NCBI GenBank assembly: GCA_008011715.2
Contig: CP136508.1
Span: forward strand, 1,240,001-1,304,000
DNA from: [Empedobacter] haloabium
GTDB taxonomy: Bacteria > Pseudomonadota > Gammaproteobacteria > Burkholderiales > Burkholderiaceae_D
Reading direction: 5' to 3'
DNA length: 64,000 bases
Shown here piece after piece: positions 1 to 9,600 of this stretch (positions are counted from its first letter, which is position 1; the number at the start of each line of letters is the position of its first letter). The translations under genes were made by a program, and so were the position numbers. The notes beneath the pieces are model-generated. The model was not told the origin of the DNA and searched no databases. It saw nothing but the letters and a program-made list of their open reading frames with translations.

Positions 1-66
1 AGCCACACCAAGGCCGGCAGCGACAAGGGCGCAGGCGGCGGCAAGAAGCAGGCGCGTCATCATTGA
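1..66 (+). CDS. 3' end of a Lys/Gly-rich protein (partial)
   Basis: The frame is open from the window edge to a TGA at 64-66 and encodes a tail rich in Lys, Gly, Gln and His. Third positions are almost all G or C, as in neighbouring genes. A GC-rich hairpin follows 8 bp after the stop. Such tails are common on DEAD-box helicases and other basic proteins, but nothing diagnostic remains. The opposite strand would read as a signal peptide starting at 63; its Leu codons are mostly the rare CTT and it lacks a ribosome site, so I prefer the plus strand. Confidence 0.45.
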   Translation, partial: SHTKAGSDKGAGGGKKQARHH

Positions 67-74
67 TGACGCCA

Positions 75-94
75 GGGCCGGGCCAGCCCGGCCC
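75..94 (+). terminator. GC hairpin after the partial gene
   Basis: A perfect 8 bp stem (GGGCCGGG/CCCGGCCC) with a 4-base loop lies just after the stop at 66. The T-tract is weak. It is probably the terminator of the upstream plus-strand gene. Confidence 0.5.
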
Positions 95-194
95 GCCGCC
101 TTGTATGCTGTTGTTCTGTGCTGTAACGATGTGTAAAACCGCGGCAGCGCCACGCAATTTTCCCTATCATGTTTGATCGGGAAGGAGATTTGCG

Positions 195-581
195 ATGAAA
201 ACTTTATTTGTGGTCCCTGCGATGGCGGCCTTGCTGGCGGGCTGTGCCGTGCCCGGACCGTACTATGCCGCGCAGCCAGCCGATCCATACCAGTGGCGCA
301 CCGTTTCGGTAACGCCCGTACCGCTGGGCACCGGCGCCCGCGCACCCGCTGGCGGCGAATATACGTCGCGTCCCGTGCCCACGACGACCTATGTGCAGCA
401 GCCGGTCTACGTGCCGACGCCTGTGTATGCACCTGCCCCGGTGTATGCGCCGGCACCGCTGTACGCGGCGCCGCCGGCATATTATTGGCCGCCGGTGTCG
501 ATCGGACTGGATTTCGTGTTCAGCCGGCACAGCCACCGTGGTGGCTGGGGTGGCCGTGGCTGGGGGCGCGGCAGGCGTTGA
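195..581 (+). CDS. Pro/Tyr-rich lipoprotein, unknown function
   Basis: This 128-residue protein starts with a lipoprotein signal (LLAGC near residues 13-17), so it is probably anchored in the outer membrane or periplasm. The middle, about residues 65-95, is a low-complexity run of repeated VYxPAP units rich in Tyr and Pro. The end is Gly/Arg-rich with an aromatic strand before it. The start is supported by GGAG about 8 bases upstream. It is monocistronic, with a hairpin right after the stop. No enzymatic motif is visible; a surface or wall-associated structural role is only a guess. Confidence 0.75.
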   Translation: MKTLFVVPAMAALLAGCAVPGPYYAAQPADPYQWRTVSVTPVPLGTGARAPAGGEYTSRPVPTTTYVQQPVYVPTPVYAPAPVYAPAPLYAAPPAYYWPPVSIGLDFVFSRHSHRGGWGGRGWGRGRR

Positions 582-588
582 TGGCAAA

Positions 589-604
589 GGGGCCGAACGG
601 CCCC
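589..604. terminator. Bidirectional hairpin between convergent genes
   Basis: A GGGGCC-GAAC-GGCCCC stem-loop lies between the stop of the lipoprotein gene at 581 and the stop of the minus-strand micropeptide at 611, so it can serve both transcripts. Confidence 0.55.
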
Positions 605-610
605 GCCTCG

Positions 611-730
611 TTAATGCAGCAGGAAGAACGTCGCCTCGGTCAGCAGGTCGGCAGAGCACAGCAGGTAAGTCGAGGTGCCGACGAACCCCAGCACAATCGA
701 GCTCAGCGTAAGTGGAAGGTGGCGTAACAT
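611..730 (-). CDS. 39-residue single-span membrane micropeptide
   Basis: The ORF reads MLRHLPLTLSSIVLGFVGTS and then 19 more residues. It is short and basic at the N-terminus, with one hydrophobic stretch long enough to span the membrane and a second hydrophobic end (FFLL). AGGAG lies 6 bases before the ATG, an almost ideal ribosome site, which is the main reason to call it. The region just upstream can fold into a stem that abuts this site. It converges on the lipoprotein gene. No family is recognised. It could be a small toxin-like or regulatory membrane peptide; the sequence does not decide. Confidence 0.55.
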   Translation of the reverse strand: MLRHLPLTLSSIVLGFVGTSTYLLCSADLLTEATFFLLH

Positions 731-736
731 GATGTG

Positions 737-803
737 CTCCTGATGACCGTCGCGTTGGGTTGGTGATGGTGTCATCTTAAGCAACGCTTAAGGAGCGGTC
801 ATC
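737..803 (-). promoter_or_regulatory. Structured leader next to the micropeptide ribosome site
   Basis: GATGACCG at 742-749 pairs perfectly with CGGTCATC at 796-803. Inside lies a second perfect hairpin, CTTAAGC/GCTTAAG (776-792, 3-base loop). The AGGAG of the micropeptide occupies 737-741, touching the outer stem. As RNA this could gate ribosome access, or the inner palindrome could be a protein site in DNA. Confidence 0.4.
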
Positions 804-847
804 GGCAAAAGGTGCGAGCAGTTGTAGGAATAATGCTCGCCGCGATG

Positions 848-875
848 CGCAGGCAATCCGGCCTGCGTTTTTTTT
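848..875 (+). terminator. Strong intrinsic terminator with no obvious gene before it
   Basis: A 7 bp stem (CGCAGGC/GCCTGCG) with a 6-base loop is followed by eight T on the plus strand. No plus-strand gene ends here: the nearest upstream features on that strand are the structured element at 742-803 and about 45 bases of open sequence. It may end a small RNA. Confidence 0.6.
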
Positions 876-891
876 GCCGGAACGGGAAGAT

Positions 892-912
892 GGCCGGGCA
901 CGGCGCCCGGCC
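892..912 (-). terminator. Hairpin after the 149-residue gene
   Basis: GGCCGGGC/GCCCGGCC with a 5-base loop lies 8 bases beyond the stop of the minus-strand gene at 920. No T-tract follows, so termination is probable rather than certain. Confidence 0.45.
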
Positions 913-919
913 GTCGGGA

Positions 920-1369
920 TTACTTGCGGCCGAACGTGATCACGGCCGATTCCGGTGCCGTGTCCAGCGCATTCGAGATCGTCAGCCAATGCGTCAGCCG
1001 CTCCGGATGGCGCAGCGTGATGCCGACGCCGTCGATATAACCGATCAGCTCGAGCGTGCGCGCATCCATCTTTGCCTTCGACACCGTCGGCGCCAGCGCG
1101 ATCAGGCGGTCATACGCCTTGCGGATCTTGTTTTCCCACTTGTGCAGGCTGGTCTCGTCGAAACGGTTGGCCTCGAAATAAACGGTCAGCGAGCCGTCCG
1201 GATTGCCGAAGCCGACGATGCCCGCGCCCTTGCGGATCGTGGTGGAGGCGCCCAGGTCGAACGCTTCGGTGGGAACGAACACGCCTGCGCGCCCGCCGAA
1301 ATTGGGGTGGCCGACCGGGGTGTCCTTGCTGTAGGTGCTGAGTTCCTTGACTGGAGTATCTTCTGCCAT
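920..1369 (-). CDS. Conserved-looking hypothetical protein, 149 aa
   Basis: The soluble 149-residue protein starts MAEDTPVKELSTYSKDTPVG. I chose the ATG at 1369 because the alternative TTG at 1387 would add only six residues. It has no signal peptide or membrane span. Codon use and amino-acid balance are those of a real gene. I do not recognise the family. It stands alone, with a hairpin after its stop and tRNA-His upstream on the same strand. No clear ribosome site is visible. Confidence 0.7.
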   Translation of the reverse strand: MAEDTPVKELSTYSKDTPVGHPNFGGRAGVFVPTEAFDLGASTTIRKGAGIVGFGNPDGSLTVYFEANRFDETSLHKWENKIRKAYDRLIALAPTVSKAKMDARTLELIGYIDGVGITLRHPERLTHWLTISNALDTAPESAVITFGRK

Positions 1370-1593
1370 GATAGGTTGCGGTTGCAAAGATCGATGTCTT
1401 TATTTTAGCGCTAAATTAGTTCCATGTGGAAATAATCGCACACTCTGCAGCTGAAAATGTCGACATGTCGCAACTTCATGGCGCGGTGCGCCGCGCTCGA
1501 TCGTCGATCGCCTCGAGGCTCTCCTGCATGCGGCCTCCAGGGAGGGCGTCAAGCTTAAGTAAACGTGCGCCGGTGTTCAAGGCCGCCAAAACA

Positions 1594-1621
1594 AAAAGCC
1601 CCGTGCGGACACGGGGCTTTT
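1594..1621 (-). terminator. Intrinsic terminator of tRNA-His
   Basis: A 12 bp stem (AAAAGCCCCGTG/CACGGGGCTTTT, loop CGGA) lies 13 bases beyond the 3' end of tRNA-His. A T-rich stretch follows on the minus strand. Confidence 0.8.
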
Positions 1622-1633
1622 CATCGAATTCGG

Positions 1634-1710
1634 TGGGGTGGCTGATGGGGCTCGAACCCACGACAACAGGAATCACAATCCTGGACTCTACCAACTGAGC
1701 TACAGCCACC
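1634..1710 (-). tRNA. tRNA-His (GTG)
   Basis: The cloverleaf is complete. The acceptor begins GGTGGCT, including the extra G at position -1 typical of tRNA-His, and ends in an encoded CCA. The anticodon loop TTGTGAT carries GTG, and the T-arm carries GGTTCGAGC. A terminator follows. Confidence 0.95.
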
Positions 1711-1809
1711 ACTGAACTACTTCTCTGTTTCTGCAACACCTTCTGCATGACAGAGGCCGCATTATACATAGCCGATTTGCTTCTGGCAAATCTAAATGCA
1801 TGTTTCTCA

Positions 1810-1834
1810 AAAAATGGGGACAGACCCCATTTTT
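1810..1834 (-). terminator. Terminator overlapping the murI stop codon
   Basis: AAAAATGGGG pairs with CCCCATTTTT around ACAGA. The minus-strand T-tract follows the stem, and the stem touches the murI stop. Its core GGGGACAGACCCC also occurs in the dispersed repeats found elsewhere in this window. Confidence 0.75.
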
Positions 1835-2670
1835 CAGGCAACTTCCACGGCTTCGACGTGCGGCGCCAGCCCCAGCAAACCCTGGAAGGCGGCGGCCAGC
1901 ACGGCGGCGTCGGCCGTCGTGTAGCCGCGCAGGTGCGCCATGCCGGCGGGGCGCAGCAGGCCCGCGCCTTCCAGCAGGCGCGCCAGTTGGCGCGCCACGG
2001 CGTCGCCCGTGTCCACCAGCGTCACGGGCCCGTTGGCACGTGTGCTCACGATCTGGCGGATGGCGTCCTCGACGAACGGGTAGTGCGTGCAGCCCAGCAC
2101 CAGCGTGTCCGCGCCTTGTTCCAGCAGCGGCACCACGTACTTTTCCAGCATGGCGACAGTGCCCGCGGAGCCCAGCTCGCCCAGCTCGATCTGATCGACC
2201 AGGCCGATGCAGGGCTGCAGCAGGAACTGCGCGCCCGTGCCAGCGGCGATCTGGTCGCGCAACTGCAGGAACTTTTCGCCGCGCAGCGTGCGGTCCGTCG
2301 CCAGTACGCCCACCTTGCCGGACTGCGTGACGGCGGCCGCGGGCTTCAGGCCCGGCTCGACGCCGACGATGGGCATGCCGGGCCACTGTGCGCGGATGGC
2401 CTTGATGGCGGCCACCGTCGCTGTGTTGCAGGCGACGACCAGGGCCTTCGCACCCTGGTCGAACAGGAAGCGCGCCACCGCCAGCGAACGGGCGATGAGC
2501 CATTCCTCGCTGCGGCCGCCGTACGGCGCAAAGCCGGAGTCGGCGAAGTACAGCAGGTGCTCGTGCGGCAGCTGCGCGTGGATATGGCGCAGTACCGACA
2601 GCCCGCCGACGCCGGAATCGAAGATGCCGATCGGCGCGTCAAACGGGGCGTTGGCGACGGGCTGGGTCAT
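1834..2670 (-). CDS. murI: Glutamate racemase
   Basis: This cytosolic enzyme converts L- to D-glutamate for peptidoglycan. The 278-residue protein has the family's normal length. Landmarks are FDSGVGGLSVL (17-27), the first catalytic Cys81 in VACNTAT, and the second, Cys194, in LGCTHYP. GAGG lies upstream of the ATG. It is the last gene of a minus-strand unit: the fumarase gene ends 7 bp before it, and a terminator overlaps its stop. Identification is secure. Confidence 0.97.
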   Translation of the reverse strand: MTQPVANAPFDAPIGIFDSGVGGLSVLRHIHAQLPHEHLLYFADSGFAPYGGRSEEWLIARSLAVARFLFDQGAKALVVACNTATVAAIKAIRAQWPGMPIVGVEPGLKPAAAVTQSGKVGVLATDRTLRGEKFLQLRDQIAAGTGAQFLLQPCIGLVDQIELGELGSAGTVAMLEKYVVPLLEQGADTLVLGCTHYPFVEDAIRQIVSTRANGPVTLVDTGDAVARQLARLLEGAGLLRPAGMAHLRGYTTADAAVLAAAFQGLLGLAPHVEAVEVA

Positions 2671-2677
2671 GGCTGCC

Positions 2678-4204
2678 TCAGGCCGGGACGGCGTTCTTCA
2701 GCGACTCGATCTTGACCGACCATTCCTTCGGGCCGGTCTGGTGCACCGAGGTGCCGGTCGAATCGACGGCCACGGTGACCGGCATGTCGACCACGTCGAA
2801 CTCGTAGATCGCTTCCATGCCCAGGTCTTCGAAGCCGACCACCTTGGCGTGCTTGATCGCCTTCGACACCAGGTAGGCGGCGCCGCCAACGGCCATCAGG
2901 TAGGCCGACTTGTGCTTCTGGATCGATTCGATGGCGGTCGGGCCGCGTTCGGCCTTGCCCACCATCGAGATCAGGCCGGTTTTTTCCAGCATCATGTCGG
3001 TGAACTTGTCCATGCGCGTGGCCGTGGTCGGACCGGCCGGGCCCACCACCTCGTCGCCGACCGGATCGACCGGGCCCACGTAGTAGATCACGCGGTTGGT
3101 GAAGTCCACCGGCAGCGGCTCGCCCTTGGCCAGCATGTCTTGGATGCGCTTGTGCGCGGCATCGCGGCCCGTCAGCATCTTGCCGTTCAGGAGCAGGGTC
3201 TGGCCCGGCGTCCACGATGCCACTTCTTCCTTCGTCAGCGTGTTCAGGTCGACGCGCTTGGACTTCTCCGTGTCCGGCGCCCAGCTGACGCTCGGCCAGT
3301 CCGACAGCTTCGGCGGCTCGATATAGGCCGGGCCGGAGCCGTCCAGCACGAAATGCGCGTGGCGCGTGGCGGCGCAGTTCGGGATCATCGCGACCGGCTT
3401 GGACGCCGCGTGGGTCGGGTACATATTGATCTTCACGTCCAGCACCGTCGTCAGGCCGCCCAGGCCCTGGGCGCCGATGCCCAGCGCGTTGATCTTGTCG
3501 CACAGTTCGATGCGCAGTTCTTCCAGCTTGTTTTGCGGGCCGCGCTGCTTCAGTTCATACATGTCGATGTCTTCCATCAGCGACTCCTTCGCCAGCAGCA
3601 TGGCCTTCTCGGCGCTGCCGCCGATGCCGATGCCCAGCATGCCGGGCGGGCACCAGCCGGCGCCCATCAGCGGCACGGTCTTCAGCACCCAGTCCACCAG
3701 CGAGTCGGAAGGATTCAACATGACGAACTTGGTCTTGTTCTCGGAGCCGCCGCCCTTGGCCGCCACGGCCACTTCGACGGTATTGCCCTCGACCAGTTCC
3801 ATGTGCACCACGGCTGGCGTGTTGTCCTTGGTGTTTTTGCGCTCGAAGTGCGGGTCCGCCACGATCGACGCGCGCAGCTTGTTGTCCGCGAAGTTGTAGG
3901 CGCGGCGCACGCCTTCGTTGACGGCATCCGTCACGGTGCCCTTGAAGCCTTCGAAGCGCACGCCCATGCCGATCTTCAGGAAGACGTTGACCATGCCGGT
4001 GTCCTGGCAGATCGGGCGCTTGCCTTCCGCGCACATGCGCGAGTTGGTCAGGATCTGCGCGATCGCGTCCTTGGCGGCCGGGCTCTGTTCCGCTTCATAG
4101 GCGCGGGCCAGGTGCTGGATATAGTCGGCCGGGTGGTAGTAGCTGATGTATTGCAGCGCTGCCGCCACGGATTCGATCAGGTCGTCTTGCTTGATGATGG
4201 TCAT
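2678..4204 (-). CDS. fumA: Class I fumarate hydratase, [4Fe-4S] type
   Basis: The enzyme interconverts fumarate and malate in the citric acid cycle. At 508 residues it matches the single-chain iron-sulfur class. Three cysteines are placed as the cluster ligands should be: Cys66 (RPICQDTG), Cys185 (WCPPGM) and Cys277 (IPNCAATRHAHF). A C-terminal GPTTATRMDKF motif is also present. It lies 28 bp after the UPF0114 gene and 7 bp before murI, so the three probably share a transcript. The oxygen sensitivity typical of the class is expected. Whether fumA or fumB is the right symbol is arbitrary. Confidence 0.95.
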   Translation of the reverse strand: MTIIKQDDLIESVAAALQYISYYHPADYIQHLARAYEAEQSPAAKDAIAQILTNSRMCAEGKRPICQDTGMVNVFLKIGMGVRFEGFKGTVTDAVNEGVRRAYNFADNKLRASIVADPHFERKNTKDNTPAVVHMELVEGNTVEVAVAAKGGGSENKTKFVMLNPSDSLVDWVLKTVPLMGAGWCPPGMLGIGIGGSAEKAMLLAKESLMEDIDMYELKQRGPQNKLEELRIELCDKINALGIGAQGLGGLTTVLDVKINMYPTHAASKPVAMIPNCAATRHAHFVLDGSGPAYIEPPKLSDWPSVSWAPDTEKSKRVDLNTLTKEEVASWTPGQTLLLNGKMLTGRDAAHKRIQDMLAKGEPLPVDFTNRVIYYVGPVDPVGDEVVGPAGPTTATRMDKFTDMMLEKTGLISMVGKAERGPTAIESIQKHKSAYLMAVGGAAYLVSKAIKHAKVVGFEDLGMEAIYEFDVVDMPVTVAVDSTGTSVHQTGPKEWSVKIESLKNAVPA

Positions 4205-4232
4205 GTTAAAAGCTCACTAGCGTTTGGCTGGA

Positions 4233-4835
4233 TTAATGCTGCTTGGTTGCTTGGTGCGTCAGGGTGGTCAGTCGGTCGGTGTAGGCGATCGCCATGGCCG
4301 ATACGAGGAAAGCAACATGGATGCCGGTCTGCGCGAGCAGGGTACGGCCGTCATACACCTGGGCGTTGATGAAGGTCTTCAGCAGGTGGATCGACGAGAT
4401 GCCGATGATGGCCGTGGCCAGCTTCGTCTTCAGCACGGAGGCGTTCACGTGCGACAGCCATTCCGGCTGGTCCGGGTGGCCTTCCAGGTCCATGCGCGAG
4501 ACGAAGGTCTCGTAGCCGCCCACGATCACCATGATCAACAGGTTCGAGATCATGACGACGTCGATCAGGCCCAGCACCACCAGCATGATGGTGGTTTCAT
4601 TCAGCTTGGTTGGCATCGCCGCCCCAGGCACCGCGACTGCCTGCAAGATGTGCTGCAGCGCGGCCTCGTTGCCCAGCGCGGCGCCGATCAGGTCCTTCAG
4701 CTCGACCCAGAAGTGGAACACGTAGACGCACTGCGCCAGGATCAGGCCAATGTACAGCGGCAGCTGCAGCCAGCGCGACATGAAAATGAAGGCGGGCAGG
4801 GGCCTGAGGCGGTGCGGCTGCTTCGGGTCGGTCAT
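4233..4835 (-). CDS. UPF0114 / YqhA-family membrane protein
   Basis: The 200-residue integral membrane protein has about four hydrophobic spans, including [20 protein letters not shown] and a segment rich in Val/Ile/Met near residues 85-108. The layout and sequence fit the UPF0114 (TIGR00645) family, whose function is unknown. The start [10 protein letters not shown] follows AAGAGGAGA, which rules out a longer upstream start. It is the first gene of the unit leading to fumarase and murI. Confidence 0.85.
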   Translation of the reverse strand: MTDPKQPHRLRPLPAFIFMSRWLQLPLYIGLILAQCVYVFHFWVELKDLIGAALGNEAALQHILQAVAVPGAAMPTKLNETTIMLVVLGLIDVVMISNLLIMVIVGGYETFVSRMDLEGHPDQPEWLSHVNASVLKTKLATAIIGISSIHLLKTFINAQVYDGRTLLAQTGIHVAFLVSAMAIAYTDRLTTLTHQATKQH

Positions 4836-5068
4836 CGTGTTGCGTCTCCTCTTGAATGATGCGGACAAAAACACCCGACATTCTACACCGGTCGTATCGC
4901 TGCCGCAGCGGCCCAGCGGTACTTCCGCGGCCCCATGCAACACGGCCGTCGATTGTGAGTAGAATGACAGGATTGCCATTTGCCGCCCGGTGTGGCACCC
5001 GGCTGTAAGGACGCTGTAAGCGCGGCGCCTTACTGTCTTGGCAAACCAATACCATGATGGAGACAAGC

Positions 5069-7072
<2,004 letters not shown>

Positions 7073-7091
7073 GGCCTGCCCGTCGCGTTCG

Positions 7092-7116
7092 AAAAGCCAC
7101 CTGCGGGTGGCTTTTT
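7092..7116 (+). terminator. acs terminator
   Basis: A GCCACC/GGTGGC stem with a TGCG loop is preceded by AAAA and followed by five T, 20 bp after the acs stop. Confidence 0.85.
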
Positions 7117-7199
7117 GTATTTTTGGCTTGCATTGTCATCGCGCCGTCACGCGCCTGTCATATAACAGTGGCCACCATCACAATATGAGGAGCCACCGC

Positions 7200-9128
7200 A
7201 TGCCGTTCGTCCCATCCCTGTCCCGAACCGTCATCGCCGCCGCCGTGTTGGCGCTTGCCGCCAACGCCAATGCCGCGTCGTTCACGATCGCCGGTACGTC
7301 GAACACCGCGCAAACGCTCGGTCCTGGCGCCGGCCAGACCGGCACGATCGCCGCCGGCGGCCAGCTGACGGTGGGCGGCTCCACCGTCGCCGTGACGATT
7401 TCGGGTGGTAACGCGGTGCTGGGCAACCTGGGCACGATCGACCAGACCGGCTCGGGCCGCGCGGTGCGCGACAACAAGGGCACGACGGGCCTGGTCATCA
7501 ACAACGGCGCGACGGGCCTGATGCGCACGGCCGACGCGGACGTGATCCAGGTCGGCGGCAACGGCAGCGTCACCTTGCACAACCACGGTTCGCTGTTGTC
7601 GCTGAACGCGACGGCCGGCGGCGCGCAGGCGGTCGATTTCTCGTCCATGACGGGTGCGAACATGATCAACAATTACTTCGGTGCCGTGATGACGGCGCAC
7701 GAGGCGGATGCCGTGCGGCCTGGCGCCAACGGCCTGTTGTCGAACGCGGGCACGATCCAGTCGCTCACAAGCGCCGGCGCCAGCAGTGACGGCATCGACG
7801 GCCAGGCCAACTCCGGCATCCGCATCGTGAATGCGGGGTCCGGCCTGGTATCCGGCGGCCGGCACGGCATCACGGCGGAGCAGGCCGACGCCGGCAGCGC
7901 GTTCACGCTGCACGTGACGAACGACGCGGGCGGCACCATCCGCGGCACCGGCGGCTCCGGCATCAACGTCGATGGCTTCAATGGCCGCCAGGTCGTCACC
8001 ATCGTCAATGCCGGTGCCATCTTCGGCAATGGCGTGACCGGTGACGGCGACGGCGTCGACGTGGACGGCCTGGTGGACATCACCAACGCCGGCACGATCC
8101 GCTCGTTGAATGCCTTCAGCGCACCGGGTGCCGGTCTCGCGTTCAGCGAGGGCATCTCGGCCGGCGGCGGCCGCATCGTCAACACAGGCATGATCGAGGG
8201 CCTGGTCAACGCGGGCAATGGCAACGCGGTCGGGCGGGGCATCACGCTGGCGGGCAACGACATCGCCAGCGGACCGCTGGCCGGCACGCGCGAGGGCTTG
8301 TACGGCAACGCCATGATCGTCAACCAGGGCCTGATTCGCGGGCAGGGCGGCAGCGCCATCGTCGCGGTGGGCGCCGCCAGCGGTCACACGGTCACGATCG
8401 ACAATCGTGCGGGTGGCCGGATCGTTGGCGGTGGCTTGGGCTCGGCCGCGATCCAGGGCGGTGCGGACGGCACGTACATTACCAACGCCGGCACGATCGA
8501 CGGCGGGGCTGGTGGGCGGGCGATCGCGTTGGGTGGCGCGGTCAACATGGTGACGATCAGCGGCGGCAGCGCTGTCGTGGTCGGCGATATCGATGGTGGC
8601 GGCAATGCGGGCAGTGCTCTTGTCATCGACGCCGGTGCCGGTAATGCGTTCGCGTACGGTGGCGCGGTTTCCGGTTTCGGCAGCGTCGTGCTGCGCAGCG
8701 GCGTCATGACGCTGGTTGGCGCCAACCGTATCGACGCCAGCAGCGCGCTGGTGCTGGCGGGCGGCACGCTGGACCTGTCCGGCGCACCGGAGCAGACGTT
8801 CGCGCGGTTGTCGTTAACGGACAGCTCGACGATCCTGCTGGGTTCGTCGGCATTGACGTTCAATGGTTTGAGCGAAGTGGGTGAGGGCGCTGCGTTGGCG
8901 GTGATCGGTTCCGGCGGCACGTTCCGCTTCCTGGGCGACTACGCAGGGAACGCCATGTTTGCCGACCTGATGCGGGTAACGACGGTGGATCACATGGCGG
9001 TGACGTACAGCTTCGACGGTTTGTATACCAATGTGCAGGCGGTACCGGAGCCATCGGCGCTGGCGTTGCTGCTTGGCGGTTTCGGCGTGCTGGGCCTGTT
9101 CGCACGGCGGCGGGCCCGGGTGGTGTAA
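7200..9128 (+). CDS. PEP-CTERM surface protein with beta-helix-like repeats
   Basis: The 642-residue exported protein starts MPFVPSLSRT after GAGGAG, has a signal peptide ending near ANAAS, and ends with VPEPSALALLLGGFGVLGLF plus an Arg cluster: the PEP-CTERM sorting signal read by exosortase. Between them lie repeated units of the form NAGTI/NxGxIxG, about 10 or more, as in right-handed parallel beta-helices of adhesins and autotransporter passengers. It is probably exported to the cell surface or biofilm matrix. No exosortase gene is in this window. Function beyond that is unknown. Confidence 0.85.
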   Translation: MPFVPSLSRTVIAAAVLALAANANAASFTIAGTSNTAQTLGPGAGQTGTIAAGGQLTVGGSTVAVTISGGNAVLGNLGTIDQTGSGRAVRDNKGTTGLVINNGATGLMRTADADVIQVGGNGSVTLHNHGSLLSLNATAGGAQAVDFSSMTGANMINNYFGAVMTAHEADAVRPGANGLLSNAGTIQSLTSAGASSDGIDGQANSGIRIVNAGSGLVSGGRHGITAEQADAGSAFTLHVTNDAGGTIRGTGGSGINVDGFNGRQVVTIVNAGAIFGNGVTGDGDGVDVDGLVDITNAGTIRSLNAFSAPGAGLAFSEGISAGGGRIVNTGMIEGLVNAGNGNAVGRGITLAGNDIASGPLAGTREGLYGNAMIVNQGLIRGQGGSAIVAVGAASGHTVTIDNRAGGRIVGGGLGSAAIQGGADGTYITNAGTIDGGAGGRAIALGGAVNMVTISGGSAVVVGDIDGGGNAGSALVIDAGAGNAFAYGGAVSGFGSVVLRSGVMTLVGANRIDASSALVLAGGTLDLSGAPEQTFARLSLTDSSTILLGSSALTFNGLSEVGEGAALAVIGSGGTFRFLGDYAGNAMFADLMRVTTVDHMAVTYSFDGLYTNVQAVPEPSALALLLGGFGVLGLFARRRARVV

Positions 9129-9158
9129 GGGCTTCAAGAAGTCTTACGCCAAAAAAAC

Positions 9159-9188
9159 TTGGTACTCAACGGCTATCCTTGCTATAAT
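9159..9188 (+). promoter_or_regulatory. tRNA-Ser promoter
   Basis: TTGGTA at 9159-9164 and a perfect TATAAT at 9183-9188 are separated by 18 bp and lie 28 bp before the mature tRNA. Confidence 0.75.
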
Positions 9189-9216
9189 CTGCGCCTCTCG
9201 CGATGCGGGAGAAGCA

Positions 9217-9307
9217 GGAGAGATGGATGAGTGGTTTAAGTCGCACGCCTGGAAAGCGTGTATAGGTTCATAGCCTATCGGGGGTTCGAATCCCCCTCTC
9301 TCCGCCA
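9217..9307 (+). tRNA. tRNA-Ser (GGA)
   Basis: This 91-base type II tRNA has acceptor GGAGAGA pairing with TCTCTCC, a long variable arm (TATAGGTTCATAGCCTA), anticodon GGA in the loop CTGGAAA, T-arm GGTTCGAATC, and encoded CCA. A promoter precedes it and a terminator follows. Confidence 0.96.
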
Positions 9308-9318
9308 GAACAAAAAAC

Positions 9319-9345
9319 AAAGCCGCCCACTGGGCGGCTTTTGTT
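9319..9345 (+). terminator. tRNA-Ser terminator
   Basis: AAAGCCGCCC pairs with GGGCGGCTTT around a 3-base loop. A T-rich run reaches 9349. Confidence 0.85.
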
Positions 9346-9353
9346 TTTTGGGC

Positions 9354-9401
9354 TGGCGGAGAGAAGGAGAGCCCCTGCGGGCTCTCCGCGGGGGATTCGA
9401 A
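9354..9401 (-). repeat. Inverted copy of the tRNA-Ser 3' end split by a hairpin insert
   Basis: Bases 9354-9364 (TGGCGGAGAGA) and 9390-9401 (GGGGGATTCGAA), read together, equal the exact reverse complement of tRNA-Ser bases 9285-9307. They are separated by a 25 bp insert (9365-9389) that is itself a hairpin with 9 bp arms (GGAGAGCCC/GGGCTCTCC). It is not a functional tRNA. Confidence 0.7.
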
Positions 9402-9490
9402 GGGCTGCGCCTGCAGGCGCAGCCCTCTCCGAATCGGCCATCTGTCGTTTGGAAGCGCTTCGTCGCTGCGCGGCGAAGCGTTTCCAAACG
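9401..9490. repeat. Two large palindromes
   Basis: Bases 9401-9426 form a perfect 26 bp palindrome with half-site AGGGCTGCGCCTG. Bases 9446-9462 pair with 9474-9490 over 17 bp (one G-U) around an 11-base loop. Together with the hairpin insert just before, they make three palindromes in about 125 bp, ending exactly where direct-repeat copy A begins. Confidence 0.7.
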
Positions 9491-9600
9491 GCGCCGCGCG
9501 CCGAGGGCGCGCGTTCCACACTCCGTTCAAACACCCTGTGCGCTCCCGCGCCCGTAAGCCCCCGGCAACGAGCGAAGCGACGTTGCCGGGGCCAGCGGCC
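9490..9600. repeat. Direct repeat, copy A (111 bp)
   Basis: It is nearly identical to 11133-11241, differing by one short indel and a few substitutions. It contains an internal hairpin, CCCGGCAACG/CGTTGCCGGG. The two copies bracket about 1.5 kb of accessory sequence. Confidence 0.8.

Noticed and set aside
1..63. Minus-strand start of an exported protein (signal-peptide-like sequence from 63 leftward)
   Set aside because: Its Leu codons are mostly the rare CTT, there is no ribosome site, and the plus-strand frame has the genome's G/C third-position bias and is followed by a hairpin.
9144..9530. Minus-strand ORFs overlapping tRNA-Ser
   Set aside because: These are read-through of the tRNA and palindromes, with the characteristic shadow peptide of a tRNA-Ser antisense frame.
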